Source of the DNA: FEN-1073 sp963780865
GTDB lineage: Bacteria > Chloroflexota > Anaerolineae > Anaerolineales > RBG-16-64-43
NCBI GenBank assembly: GCA_963780865.1
Contig: CAWADT010000031.1
Coordinates: 35,417-99,416 of the forward strand
Length of the DNA stretch: 64,000 bases
Reading direction: 5' to 3'
Positions 11,831 to 21,450 of this stretch are shown piece by piece. Numbering within the stretch: position 1 is the first letter of the stretch; each line of letters starts with the position of its first letter. Under the pieces are notes generated by a model. The model did not search any database, was not told where the DNA came from, and saw only the letters and a program-made list of their open reading frames with translations. Made by a program: the position numbers and the translations under genes.

Positions 11831-11920
11831 ACCCCTCCCATTCCCTCCCCAAATCCGCAAGGAAAAACATTTCATTTACAAAGGCTTTTTGCAGCGGATT
11901 TGGGGAGGGTAGGGAGGGGT
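11831..11920. repeat. Long inverted repeat between convergent genes, possible bidirectional terminator
   Basis: A 28-nt pyrimidine-rich arm (ACCCCTCCCATTCCCTCCCC then AAATCCGC) at 11831-11858 pairs with the purine-rich arm at 11894-11920, with one mismatch or bulge. The loop is about 35 nt. It fills the whole gap between acnA and the convergent adaptor gene. Confidence 0.75.
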
Positions 11921-11924
11921 TGAT

Positions 11925-13094
11925 CTACTTCTGTAGGAAACTCACCTCGACGGTCATGCCCCACATCAGCGCGGCATCGGTGGGGTCGAGCCGGATGCGC
12001 ACCGGATAGACGATGTCGCCCGATTTTTCGGTGTACGTCAATCCGATCCGGTCGACGGTGCCCGTCAACTTGAGCGCGGGCAGGGCGTCCGGAACGACCG
12101 TTACCGACTGCCCAACTCGAAGATTGACAACTTCTTTTTCCGTCAAATCCGTCGTTTCCACAAACCAATGATTCAGATCGGCAAAGACGATGACTGGTAC
12201 AGCGGGCGTAGCCGTCTCGCCGGCGGAAATATCAATTCGGGCGACGACGCCGTCGTACGGCGCGACGATATCCAGATGATCGAGCGCCGCCTGCGCCGCA
12301 GTCACGCCCGCCTGGGCAGCGTCAAGATTCGCCTGAGCCAGCGCCAACTGGTCCGCGTCCGGCCCCTTCGCGCGCTGCTGGCGAATCCGAGTGGCTTCCG
12401 CGAGCCGTCCTTTGGCTACCTCGAGATTCGAGTTTACCTGAACATACCGGTTTTCCACTTCGGTCTGATGGATGAGGGCATTATCGTATTTGGTTTGGGC
12501 CGCGTCGAGCGCGGCTTTGGTGCGGACGCGGTCCGGATTGTCCTTCTCTCGATCGGCGTACTTGGCGAATTCCGTTTGCGCATCCTTCAAATCGGAAAGG
12601 GCCGTGGCCACATCCGATTTCGCCTGATCCAGATCCTTCTCATATTGATCCTGATCGAAAGCATCCCAGGCTTTCAGCGCGGTGTTGTACGCCGCTTGGG
12701 CGGCGGCCTCATCGAGCAGCGCCTGGTTATATTCCAGGACGGCTGTTCGATTCAGCTGGTCCAGCGCCTGCTGAGCCGCGGTGACCTGGGCTTGGGCGGT
12801 TGCCAGGTTGGCTAGGTAACCTTCCCGATCCGCCATGCGCAGGAGAACGGTGCCCCGGGTGACCGCTTCGCCCTCGGTGACAAGCACCTGATCCACTTTA
12901 CCGGGCGCGGATACGTACAGGTTGGTGTTGTCGCGCGGCATAACGCGTCCTTCGGCAACGACCGTAACTCCCGCGCCGGAAGAAATAGGCGTCACGGTAG
13001 GAGTGTCCTTGGCCGTTGTGCTTCCACAACCGGTCTGGAAGAGGAGAACCATCGCAAGGACAGCGGGGATGCGGACGAGTTTTTGAGTTTTCAT
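11925..13094 (-). CDS. HlyD/MacA-type membrane fusion lipoprotein
   Basis: This is a 389-residue periplasmic-adaptor-like protein for the MacB-type exporter upstream. A lipoprotein signal ends in TGC with the cysteine at residue 23. A biotinyl-lipoyl half (VSAPGKVDQVLVTEGEAVTRGT) follows, then a long alpha-helical hairpin of about residues 85-260 rich in Ala/Gln/Asp, then the second lipoyl half (IVAPYDGVVARIDISAGETA) and a beta-barrel domain. In a single-membrane or atypical-envelope bacterium such adaptors help hand substrate to or from an ABC transporter. It is the last gene of a four-gene leftward unit: ATPase, ATPase-cNMP, permease, adaptor. The gap to the permease (100 nt) contains a small hairpin, ATCCCGC-TATC-GCGGGAT, at 13114-13131. 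Confidence 0.88.
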   Translation of the reverse strand: MKTQKLVRIPAVLAMVLLFQTGCGSTTAKDTPTVTPISSGAGVTVVAEGRVMPRDNTNLYVSAPGKVDQVLVTEGEAVTRGTVLLRMADREGYLANLATAQAQVTAAQQALDQLNRTAVLEYNQALLDEAAAQAAYNTALKAWDAFDQDQYEKDLDQAKSDVATALSDLKDAQTEFAKYADREKDNPDRVRTKAALDAAQTKYDNALIHQTEVENRYVQVNSNLEVAKGRLAEATRIRQQRAKGPDADQLALAQANLDAAQAGVTAAQAALDHLDIVAPYDGVVARIDISAGETATPAVPVIVFADLNHWFVETTDLTEKEVVNLRVGQSVTVVPDALPALKLTGTVDRIGLTYTEKSGDIVYPVRIRLDPTDAALMWGMTVEVSFLQK

Positions 13095-13193
13095 GTTTTT
13101 ACTCCCTAGATTATCCCGCTATCGCGGGATGAGAATATGAAGAATTCGGAGGCGGTGTTCCGTTATTACCCCGTTGGGTTGCCGCAGCATGGT

Positions 13194-15590
13194 TCATTCG
13201 TAGGCCAGCACTTCCCGGATGGTCAGCCGTGTGGCGTTGCGTGCCGGGCCGACGCTGGCCAGGACCGACAAGATGACGACGACAAACAGCCAAAGAATGA
13301 TGCCGATCGGGGTGAAAGTGAAATCCGCGGTGGCGCCGAAGAGCGCCAGGATGATGGCGTTCGCCATCAGGGAACTCACCGGAAGCGCGAGGAGGACTCC
13401 GAAGATCCAGCTCATCAATCCGATCAGCAAACCTTCCACCATCACCAGATCCATCACCGCGCGGTCGGAGGCGCCGATCGCCCGGATGATGCCGATCTCC
13501 CGCGTGCGTTCGAGCACGTTCAGGCTCATGGTGCCGGCCAGCCCGATGCTGCCCACAATCGCAATCAAAACGGCCATGATCAGGAGGAAACCGGTTAGGA
13601 TGTTTAATCCGCTGGCCGTGGTGGACGTGAGCGAGCGGCCGGCCTGGACTTCCGAGACGCTGAACCCATGCTGCTTGAGGCGCGCTTCGATCGCCCGGCC
13701 CAGGGCATTCTGCTCTCCAAGGGTCAGGTTGTTCCGGACCGCAACGACGCGGAACGAATTGGCGCGGTTATTTTGGTGGGTGACGACGGAGAGGTATTCA
13801 TACGTGGTGTAAGCCAAATACCCGCTGCTTTTTCCGGCCATCTGGAAAAATCCGATCACCGTGAGGGTTTTTTCTACGCCGGAGATTTTCATCTTGATCT
13901 GATCGCCCGGCTTGAGCCCCGGGAACGTTTCCCGGAATCGTTCGTTGACCACGATCGAGCCGTCATCTCCGGGCGCCAGCCAGCGTCCTGCGAGCATCAC
14001 CGGGTTGACGAGAGTGCTGCCGGCCGGCGGCGCCAGCAAGCTGACGCTTTCGCCCGCGGTGCCGTCGGATTTCACGAGCACACCGGCCGTCTCCGCCCAG
14101 CCTTCCACGTGCGCCACACCCGGAACGCCCTGGATGATCAATTCAATCTCCGAAATGCGCGCGCTGTCGTTGAGGTTGACGGTCACATCCGCCAGAAAGT
14201 AATGGCCGATGCGCTCGATGTATTTGGTCAGCGAACTTTGCACGTTGAAGGTGGCGATGAAAATGGCGCCCCCCATGGTGAGGGTGAGCAGCGTCAGGAA
14301 CAGGCGGCCGGGGCGGCGGAACGTGTTGCGCAACGAGAGCAGCATGGGGCGCGAGAGCCGGCGGAAGCTTCCCCGGTTGCTCCGGGCGGCCCGCGGTTTG
14401 TTTTGGCTCAGCCCGCTCAGCGCTTCCACCACGGAGATTCGCGTGCCGTTCAGGATGGGAACAATCCCGGCCAGTTGCGGGATGACCAGCGCAATCCCCA
14501 GCTCCAGCCAGACGACGGACGGTTCGATCCGGAAGCCCTGCAGATCGACGTTGATCGCGGCGGCGAAATTTTGCATCAGCGCGTAGGCGGCCCAGCCCGA
14601 AAGCGGCAAGGCGATCACGAACGCCGTCAGCCCGTAGATGAAAATCAACGACATGTAGACGGCGATGATCTGGCCGCGACGGGCGCCGATGGCCTTCATG
14701 ATGCCGATGTGGTTCACCTGCTGAGTGAGCAGCGCCGCCAGCGTGTTGGTGATGAGGAACGCGCTCAGGAACATCACCAAGAAACCGAGCATCACCAGCA
14801 CCGCTGAAATCGCATCCACGTAGACGCGGTTGGGGTGGTCGTTTTCAGGACGCACCTGGGAGAACAGTACGACGTTGCCGCTCTCTTCCACGATGTGCGT
14901 CACCCGGTCGGCAATCTCTTGAAGATGGGCCCGATCGTTTGGGTTATCTTGCACGGTTACGTACAGCCGGTTCAACTGTTGGGGGGATTCGAGCCAATCC
15001 AGCGTCGCATAGGTAATGTACCCTTGCACCGGCGCGAGGAAAAATCCCCCGGCGCCGACCGAGCCGATGGTCTGGTCGTGGGTGACGGCGACGACCGGAA
15101 GTTCGCGGATTGTCCCCGAGGGCAGTTCCACCTGGATCGTGCTCCCCACCCCCTTCGCCACCTCGCGCAGGCGATACGCGTCGATCGCCACCTGGCGGTC
15201 TTGCAGAGGCCAGACGCCTTGTTTCAAGCTCACCCGGTTGATGTTCATCGTTCCGATGTCCGGGATGGCTTGCAATTCGATCGGCTGCCAGTCTCCCTTG
15301 GTGCTGAGGACCCGCAGGGTTAGCACTTGCACGCCCTCCGCCTTTCCGACACCGTCGATATGGCGGACGGAATCCACCAGATCCTGAGTGAAGGGGGTGG
15401 CGAAGATCTCGATGTTGGCGGGATCGACCGCGGCGTAACCGGCCTTCATATCCTGGCCGATGATGAGGTCCATGCTGACGATCAACCCGGTGGCAAACAA
15501 GCCGATGGTGATCGACGCAATCACGAGGAGCGATCGGAATTTATGGCCCCAGATATCCGCAAACACCTTCTGCCAACGCGGGCTCATCAT
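13194..15590 (-). CDS. MacB/FtsX-type ABC permease (two FtsX domains)
   Basis: This is a 798-residue permease of the MacB/LolE superfamily with a duplicated arrangement. The first N-terminal helix (LLVIASITIGLFATGLIVSM) is followed by a large extracytoplasmic domain, an FtsX helix bundle (about residues 260-380), a second entry helix, a second extracytoplasmic domain, and a final FtsX bundle ending in GPARNATRLTIREVLAYE, the classic FtsX C-terminus. NVLERTREIGIIRAIGA is the conserved cytoplasmic coupling motif. Its start overlaps the ATPase stop by four bases. Such permeases do not translocate through a pore but use mechanotransmission to move lipoproteins, peptides or signals. The substrate is unknown. 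Confidence 0.92.
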   Translation of the reverse strand: MMSPRWQKVFADIWGHKFRSLLVIASITIGLFATGLIVSMDLIIGQDMKAGYAAVDPANIEIFATPFTQDLVDSVRHIDGVGKAEGVQVLTLRVLSTKGDWQPIELQAIPDIGTMNINRVSLKQGVWPLQDRQVAIDAYRLREVAKGVGSTIQVELPSGTIRELPVVAVTHDQTIGSVGAGGFFLAPVQGYITYATLDWLESPQQLNRLYVTVQDNPNDRAHLQEIADRVTHIVEESGNVVLFSQVRPENDHPNRVYVDAISAVLVMLGFLVMFLSAFLITNTLAALLTQQVNHIGIMKAIGARRGQIIAVYMSLIFIYGLTAFVIALPLSGWAAYALMQNFAAAINVDLQGFRIEPSVVWLELGIALVIPQLAGIVPILNGTRISVVEALSGLSQNKPRAARSNRGSFRRLSRPMLLSLRNTFRRPGRLFLTLLTLTMGGAIFIATFNVQSSLTKYIERIGHYFLADVTVNLNDSARISEIELIIQGVPGVAHVEGWAETAGVLVKSDGTAGESVSLLAPPAGSTLVNPVMLAGRWLAPGDDGSIVVNERFRETFPGLKPGDQIKMKISGVEKTLTVIGFFQMAGKSSGYLAYTTYEYLSVVTHQNNRANSFRVVAVRNNLTLGEQNALGRAIEARLKQHGFSVSEVQAGRSLTSTTASGLNILTGFLLIMAVLIAIVGSIGLAGTMSLNVLERTREIGIIRAIGASDRAVMDLVMVEGLLIGLMSWIFGVLLALPVSSLMANAIILALFGATADFTFTPIGIILWLFVVVILSVLASVGPARNATRLTIREVLAYE

Positions 15591-16699
15591 GGAATTTTCT
15601 CCCCCAGAAGCGCGCCGGTCGGATCGTATTTTTGGATTTTCTGCTGGGCGGCGCTGCGCAGGATTTTCTCGCTCTCCGGATGGGCGTTGAGGTATTCACC
15701 GAAGCTCGCGAGCGGAACGCACAGGGTGTCCACCGGCCCCTGCGCGCGCAGCGAAAGACGCAGCGGGGGAAGCTCGAGCATTTCCAATTCGCTGACGTAA
15801 TCGCCCTTTCCCAGCGTGGCGATCACTCCGGGCGCGTGCCCGATCCGGTCGCGGGACACCTGCACTTCGCCGCGGAGTATGACGATCAATCCGTTGTCGA
15901 GCCCTCCTTGGCGTGCGATCACCGCTCCTGGTTCAAAACTGCGCGGAACGGCGAGTTTGGTCAGGAGGAGCAATTGCGGAGGAGGGATCATCGGGAGCGC
16001 GCGATCGATCGCCTCGTGCACCAGTTCGCCGTCGGAGATGAGCACGCGGCGCCGCGCGCGGCGGACCAGGGTGGGATCGTGGGTAACCAGAAGAATGGTC
16101 TTCCCCTGGGAGGCCAATTTCTCGAAAAGAGTTAACACGAGGTTCGCGGAGCGCGAGTCGAGGTTCCCCGTTGGTTCGTCCGCGACGAGGATGGGCGGGT
16201 CGTTGGCCAGCGCCCGGGCGATCGCCGCGATTTGCTGCTGCCCCCCGGACAATGCGGCGGGGAGCTTATCCGCCATGCCGTCCAAACCCACGAGGTCCAT
16301 CCAGCCTTGGGCGCGGGCCACGCGCTCGCCCGGCTCGTACATATTGCAGTAATCCATCGGGAGCATAATGTTTTCGAGCACGGTTAAGGTGGGCAGGAGC
16401 TGGAAAAATTGGAACACCACGCCCATATTGCGGCCGCGCCACTGGGCCATCCGGCCCTCCCGCATTTGAAAAAGCTCGATGTCGCCGATCCGGACCGTGC
16501 CGGACGTGGGATGGTCAATTCCGGTGATCATGTTGATCAGCGTCGATTTGCCGCTTCCGGACTTGCCCATGATGGCGGTGAATTCGCCGCGCTGGAACGC
16601 GAGGTTGATTCCGCGCAAGGCCAGAAATTCTCCAGCCGCGGTTTTGTAAACCTTGCGCACGTCGCGCAATTCTATGAACGCCGGGGATTCCGTGGCCAC
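15587..16699 (-). CDS. LolD/MacB-type ATPase fused to a cyclic-nucleotide-binding domain
   Basis: This 370-residue protein has two parts. Residues 1-225 form an ABC ATPase: Walker A GKSGSGKSTL, Q-loop QFFQLLPTLT, signature ALSGGQQQIAAIARALAN, Walker B ILVADEPTGNLD, H-loop LLVTHDP. Residues of about 245-350 resemble a cNMP-binding/CRP-like beta-roll: FEPGAVIARQGGLDNGLIVI and LRGEVQVS. The canonical phosphate-binding-cassette R-x-A is not obvious, so nucleotide binding is uncertain. Fusion of an effector domain to a MacB-class ATPase is uncommon. It could tune transport by second messenger or by protein contact. The gene lies between the second ATPase and the permease, with overlap to the permease. 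Confidence 0.9.
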   Translation of the reverse strand: MATESPAFIELRDVRKVYKTAAGEFLALRGINLAFQRGEFTAIMGKSGSGKSTLINMITGIDHPTSGTVRIGDIELFQMREGRMAQWRGRNMGVVFQFFQLLPTLTVLENIMLPMDYCNMYEPGERVARAQGWMDLVGLDGMADKLPAALSGGQQQIAAIARALANDPPILVADEPTGNLDSRSANLVLTLFEKLASQGKTILLVTHDPTLVRRARRRVLISDGELVHEAIDRALPMIPPPQLLLLTKLAVPRSFEPGAVIARQGGLDNGLIVILRGEVQVSRDRIGHAPGVIATLGKGDYVSELEMLELPPLRLSLRAQGPVDTLCVPLASFGEYLNAHPESEKILRSAAQQKIQKYDPTGALLGEKIP

Positions 16700-16703
16700 C
16701 GCG

Positions 16704-17471
16704 CTACTCCTCCACCGGAAATTGGGGTTCGTCGGTCAGGCAGCCGTCCGCGATCCACAACACGCGGGAATAGCGCCGGTAGAAGCTCGGATCGTGCGAA
16801 ACCATCAGAATGGTGTGTCCCCGGGCGACGAGTTTTTCGAAAATGGAAAAGATGGTGTCCGCTGTCGCGGAATCGAGGCGGCCGGTGGGTTCGTCCGCCA
16901 CCAGGATCGGCGGATCGTTGGCCAGGGCGCGGGCGATGGCCACCCGCTGCTGCTGTCCGCCGGAAATATCGCCCGGCAGTTTGTAGGCGTGTTCGGCGAT
17001 TTCCATCTCGGCAAGCAGCTCGAGCGCGCATTCCTTGCTGCGAACGGGGGTGTAATTGCCGTTGAAATCCATGGCCAGCATGACGTTTTGCAGAAGCGAG
17101 AGCGACGGGATCAGGTGGAAGGATTGGTACACGACGCCGAGGTTTTTCCCGCGCCAGGCGGCCGCTGGATTTTCTCTTAGAGTATGAACCGCTGTCTCGC
17201 CCACCCAAATCTCCCCGGCGGTGAGGCGATCGGTGGCGGTGATCATATTGACCAGCGTCGTCTTGCCCGCGCCGGATTTTCCGAGGATGCCGATTAACTC
17301 GCCGGGGAAAACGTCAAAATCAATCCCCCCCAAGGCGAAAAACTCGGTCCCGGCGGTCTTATAGGCCTTGCGGACGCCGCGTGCCCTGATCAACGGTTTC
17401 CCTGGCCCGAGATCCGAAATCCTGCGGTGATGGAGGTTGGTCGCTGCGGAAGTCAATTTAGAAAACCCCAT
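16704..17471 (-). CDS. ABC ATPase, LolD/MacB class
   Basis: This is a second ATPase of the same exporter locus, about 255 residues from the ATG at 17471. Walker A is GKSGAGKTTL, signature ISGGQQQRVAIARALAN, Walker B ILVADEPTGRLDS and H-loop LMVSHDP. It has no C-terminal cNMP-like domain. The two ATPases share the sequence RKAYKTAG/RKVYKTAAGEF at their starts, so they are probably duplicates and may work as a heterodimer with the single, duplicated permease. The start is uncertain: a TTG at 17501 is the other choice, and neither has a strong ribosome binding site. Four bases separate it from the next gene. Confidence 0.88.
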   Translation of the reverse strand: MGFSKLTSAATNLHHRRISDLGPGKPLIRARGVRKAYKTAGTEFFALGGIDFDVFPGELIGILGKSGAGKTTLVNMITATDRLTAGEIWVGETAVHTLRENPAAAWRGKNLGVVYQSFHLIPSLSLLQNVMLAMDFNGNYTPVRSKECALELLAEMEIAEHAYKLPGDISGGQQQRVAIARALANDPPILVADEPTGRLDSATADTIFSIFEKLVARGHTILMVSHDPSFYRRYSRVLWIADGCLTDEPQFPVEE

Positions 17472-18059
17472 CCGCGTTGGCGATTCGATTCGAACCGCCA
17501 AGCGGAGATCGCGTTCCAGCCGGAACGGAAGGATGCCACTGAGGAACGAAGATACAATCCAATGTGCTCATGACGAATGACTTGGCCGTTTCCTATTAGG
17601 AGGAGAGGTCCCAATAAAAGAGAGGCAGTGGACGAAGTCAGAAGGATTTTACTATGCTGGCTGCCGTACGTCCGGCTTCTTGATGGTTTATTAACCGTTC
17701 TATTAGAATTATTTACGATGGATTTACGGGTGGAAGGTTATTTCTAGAAATTATAGATTGGAAAAACGAGCGCGCATGTAGAGCATTAGGTAGAGAATGA
17801 AACCGGCGGTATGAATTGGAGAACTTTGGTATGATCCTGATCAGTGCATTAATCCTGATTTTCAATCAGAACGACCCGACCCTTCTTCATTTTCAGGACT
17901 CCCCAGCCCGACCCATTGGGGCAGGCGGATTAATAAGCTTAGGGTAATTTATAATACCTTTCCGTGAAATCCGAACTTGCAGTGTAATCCGTGTTAAGGA
18001 ATTCTGATTGCATGCAAGGAAAGCAAATCGATGGATTGGCATGTGATGATAGGTGCCCC
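17472..18059. other. Divergent intergenic region, no gene seen
   Basis: AT-richer spacer between the leftward exporter operon and rightward polX. A TATAAT at 17950-17955 is a possible polX -10, about 105 nt from its start, without a good -35. No conserved RNA or ORF is recognisable. Confidence 0.4.
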
Positions 18060-19790
18060 ATGAACAACCGCGAACTGGCCGATATTTTCACCCTGATCGC
18101 CGACCTCTCGGAAATCAAAGGGGAGATCATCTACAAAACGCTCGCCTACCGCAAGGCGGCCGAGAATTTATCCGGCCTGGGACGGGACGTAAACGACTAT
18201 TGGAAAGAAGACAACCTGAGGGAAATCCCAGGGGTGGGCCAAGCCATCGCCGAGAAGATCGATGAACTGCTTCGCACCGGAAAATTAAAATTCCTCACCG
18301 AACTAAAAAAAGAAGTCCCGCCCAGCCTGGCGGAGTGGCTGCAAGTGCCAGGGTTAGGGCCGAAGAAGGTCGGCCTGATTTGGAGGACGCTGCATATCAC
18401 GACGCTCGCCCAGCTCGAGAAGGCCGCCCGCGCCGGAAAACTGCGCGACCTGCCGGGAATGGGCGCCAAGTCGGAGGCCGCGGTGCTGGCCGGGATCGAA
18501 TCCCTCGCGCGGCGTTCAGACCGGATCCCGCTCGGCCGGGCCTTCCCGCTGGCGCAGGAAATCGCCGCCGCGCTGAAAAAGGTGGAGGGAGTAACGGCCG
18601 TGGAGCCGGCCGGCAGCCTGCGCCGGATGCGATCCACGGTCGGCGATATCGACATCCTGGTGGCGTCGAAAAATTCCGGACCGGTGATGGAGGCGTTCAC
18701 GCGCCTTCCCGGGGTCGCGCGCGTGCTGGGCAAGGGGGAAACAAAATCCAGCGTCGAATTCGGCGACGGCGTGCGCGCCCAGGTATGGGTCCATCCGCCG
18801 GAACAATTCGGCACGGCGCTGCAATATGCCACCGGCTCGAAGGATCATAATGTGGCTTTGCGCGAACTTGCGCTCGCCAGGGGACTTTCACTTTCCGAGC
18901 ACACATTAACTCGGACCGACGGCAAAGGGGAAATTCTTTGCGCGAGCGAAGAGGAGGTCTACGCGGCGCTCGGTTTGCCGTGGATCCCGCCTGAATTGCG
19001 CGAAGACCGCGGCGAAATTGAGGCCGCCAAGGCGGGCAAACTTCCGAAGCTGATCGAGGGCAGGGATATCATCGCGGATTTTCATGTCCATTCCATCTGG
19101 AGCGATGGAAGTTTGAGCATCCTCGAGATGGCCCGGGCCGCTGCGGCGCGCGGTATCCGGTTAATGGCGGTGACCGACCATTCGGCCGGGCTTGGCGTGG
19201 CGGGCGGACTTGACATCGCCAGACATAAGCAGCAGGCGGCCGAGATCCGCAAAGTCCAAGCCGAACTCGGCGACCGGATTCGTCTGCTTCACGGCAGCGA
19301 AGTGGAGATCCACGCCGACGGCACGCTCGATTATCCGGACGAATTCCTGGCCACTCTCGATCTAGTGGTCGCCTCGCTCCACGCCAGTCTGCGCCAGCCG
19401 CGCGAGAAAGTCACCCAGCGCGCGATCAGCGCCGTCCGGAATCCAAACGTTGATATCCTTGGGCATCCGACCGGCCGTCTCATTCCGGATCGGGAAGGGG
19501 CGGACCTGGATATGGAGGCTTTGTTTGCGGCCGCCGCGGATTCGGGAGTGGCGCTTGAGATTAATTCCCATCCCGCCCGACTCGACCTGGACGATGTGCA
19601 CGCCCGCCGGGCGAGGGAGCTTGGAATTCCCATCTGCATCGATACCGACTCGCATTCCGAGGACGATTTGGACCGGTTGTTCTACGGCGTGGCGATCGCC
19701 CGCCGGGCCTGGCTGACGAAAGCGGATGTGATCAACGCCTGGCCGGTCGAGAAGATCTTGGATTGGTTGAAAAAACGCGGCAGGAAATGA
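18060..19790 (+). CDS. polX: DNA polymerase X with PHP domain
   Basis: This family X repair polymerase fused to a PHP phosphoesterase has about 576 residues and is active in base-excision repair. The N-terminal 8-kDa-like domain carries two helix-hairpin-helix motifs (IPGVGQAIAEKI and VPGLGPKKVGLIW, then LPGMGAKSEAAV). The nucleotidyltransferase catalytic motif is GSLRRMRSTVGDIDILV (GS...D-x-D). The C-terminal PHP domain starts at ADFHVHSIWSDG and contains AVTDHS, HGSEVEIH, LVVASLHAS and the final IDTDSH metal ligands, all intact. The start ATG at 18060 (MNNRELADIF) is preferred on family length; an upstream in-frame ATG would add 23 unrelated residues. The gene is monocistronic, followed by a hairpin. 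Confidence 0.95.
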   Translation: MNNRELADIFTLIADLSEIKGEIIYKTLAYRKAAENLSGLGRDVNDYWKEDNLREIPGVGQAIAEKIDELLRTGKLKFLTELKKEVPPSLAEWLQVPGLGPKKVGLIWRTLHITTLAQLEKAARAGKLRDLPGMGAKSEAAVLAGIESLARRSDRIPLGRAFPLAQEIAAALKKVEGVTAVEPAGSLRRMRSTVGDIDILVASKNSGPVMEAFTRLPGVARVLGKGETKSSVEFGDGVRAQVWVHPPEQFGTALQYATGSKDHNVALRELALARGLSLSEHTLTRTDGKGEILCASEEEVYAALGLPWIPPELREDRGEIEAAKAGKLPKLIEGRDIIADFHVHSIWSDGSLSILEMARAAAARGIRLMAVTDHSAGLGVAGGLDIARHKQQAAEIRKVQAELGDRIRLLHGSEVEIHADGTLDYPDEFLATLDLVVASLHASLRQPREKVTQRAISAVRNPNVDILGHPTGRLIPDREGADLDMEALFAAAADSGVALEINSHPARLDLDDVHARRARELGIPICIDTDSHSEDDLDRLFYGVAIARRAWLTKADVINAWPVEKILDWLKKRGRK

Positions 19791-19819
19791 ACAACCGCGC
19801 GGCTGGCCGCGCGGTTGTT
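19790..19819 (+). terminator. Hairpin after polX
   Basis: AACAACCGCGCGG-CTGG-CCGCGCGGTTGTT is a perfect 13-bp stem directly at the polX stop codon. It lacks a T-tract, so it may stabilise the 3' end rather than terminate on its own. Confidence 0.6.
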
Positions 19820-19919
19820 ACCCATTCCGCGAAAGTGGGATAAATCGCGGCGCAAGTTGATTACGGATCGCCGTCCACCGAACAGCCGTTCCTGCGGAAC
19901 AATTGAAAATAGACGAACA

Positions 19920-21131
19920 TCACACCCGCGGCGCCGGATCTTTCATCCGGGTGATAATCAGCGCAGCCACTAGAAGCAATCCGGCGGATAGCAGCAGGGC
20001 GGGGGTAAACGATCCGTCGGGCAGCCTTAGCAATTCCATAATGTAGACGAAAACCACCGACAACTGTCCTGCGAGCTGGATCAACCCGTTGGAGGTGCCC
20101 TCGGGCGTCGGCTGGGTGATCTCAGCGGAATATTGCATCCCGATCGGGCTGATGCTAATAAGGAAGAATCCCAATCCGAATGCGGAGATAAACAGCAGAA
20201 TCGGGTTCGTCGCGAACGTTAATCCAAACAGCCAAGGAATGGCGAGCAAAACGCCGAGGAGCAGATAGCGGACGCGTTTGTGCTGTTTGTCGGAGAAGGG
20301 CGGAATGACCGCCGCGCCGATTACGCCGCCCAGGAGCATCAGCGCTCCGACCATTCCGGCGTCGGTGGGTGTGAAGCCGCGCGGGCGAATGATGGTTTCC
20401 ACCCAGGTGGTCACGCCATTGAACAGCCCCATTCCGATGAACATGACAAACAGGTACATCCAGAAGGGCTTAACGGTGAGCGCGTGTTTTAGTCCGTCGA
20501 GCATCAAGGCGCGCGTTTCCTGTCCCTCGGGGCAGGGAGGCGTGGCCGGTTTTTCACGGGCGAGGAAAAGGAAGAGCACGGCGGAAACCGCGGCGATGCC
20601 TCCGTAAAGCAGTTGGATCGTCGGGATCGGCATCCCGCCGTCCATCAGGACCGGCGTGAGCGCCATCCCCAGTGCGATCCCCATCAGGCTGGCCAGAGTG
20701 ACCAGGCCGACAGCGGTAGCGCGTTCTTCGATCGAGAACCAATTGGCGGGAACTTTGGTCCAGGCGTTCATCATAAACGGCTGGGCGATGGCTAACCCGA
20801 CCGTGCACCAGACAACGAGGGAGTAGTTGGAACCGACCAGCCCGCGTGTTACGCCGAAAATACCCATCAGCACCGCGCCAATTCCGACCGCCACGTGGAA
20901 TCCGTAGGTATCGATCACCCACGAGACCGGGATCGAGAGCGGCAGAAACACCAGCATGAAAATCATCGCGAGCAACCCGATTTGAAAATCGGTGACGTGG
21001 TAGAACTGGGCGGCGGGACCAGTGATCGGGGCGAAACCGATCCACAACATTTGGATGGTCAGGTTGATGAACATGAATACCGCCAGCACCACCCAGCGGT
21101 ATCCGTACACGCGAAATCTGGAGTCGGCCAT
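19920..21131 (-). CDS. MFS transporter, FLVCR-like
   Basis: This is a 403-residue major facilitator superfamily protein with twelve predicted helices and a central cytoplasmic loop after helix 6 (residues of about 195-215). The N-terminal sequence YRWVVLAVFMFINLTIQMLWIGFAPI and NAWTKVPANWFSIEERATAVG resemble the FLVCR/choline-haem-type branch and prokaryotic relatives. ERATAVGL in the loop after helix 4 is common to this branch. The substrate cannot be told from sequence. The gene stands alone, with leftward orientation. Confidence 0.85.
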   Translation of the reverse strand: MADSRFRVYGYRWVVLAVFMFINLTIQMLWIGFAPITGPAAQFYHVTDFQIGLLAMIFMLVFLPLSIPVSWVIDTYGFHVAVGIGAVLMGIFGVTRGLVGSNYSLVVWCTVGLAIAQPFMMNAWTKVPANWFSIEERATAVGLVTLASLMGIALGMALTPVLMDGGMPIPTIQLLYGGIAAVSAVLFLFLAREKPATPPCPEGQETRALMLDGLKHALTVKPFWMYLFVMFIGMGLFNGVTTWVETIIRPRGFTPTDAGMVGALMLLGGVIGAAVIPPFSDKQHKRVRYLLLGVLLAIPWLFGLTFATNPILLFISAFGLGFFLISISPIGMQYSAEITQPTPEGTSNGLIQLAGQLSVVFVYIMELLRLPDGSFTPALLLSAGLLLVAALIITRMKDPAPRV

Positions 21132-21450
21132 CTGAGTTCTCCCATCTCCCGGTCGGATTTTGTTTTCCCGGTCGCTTTGTCCGGAGGATTGGAGCGGGAT
21201 TATAACCTGTGCGGTTGGGTCTTTTTAATCAAGCTAGGGAATGAATTTCCAGCACCGCAATATTCGGCAAAAACGCTGTCAGATCCACAGGCGATTCCAC
21301 CACTCGCAGGGGAAAAATCCCGGTGATGATTTATCGACGGCCGTTCGGCGGCCATAGATTGGACGGAAATGGTTGTCCGATGAAAAGCCGAAACCCCCGG
21401 AGATGGAATATAATTCCGAATTTAAAGGGTTAAATTTTTTCCCGGAGGGA

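Noticed and set aside
11831..11920. A CRISPR-like array
   Set aside because: It is a single inverted repeat without spacers; no CRISPR array or cas gene was seen in the window.
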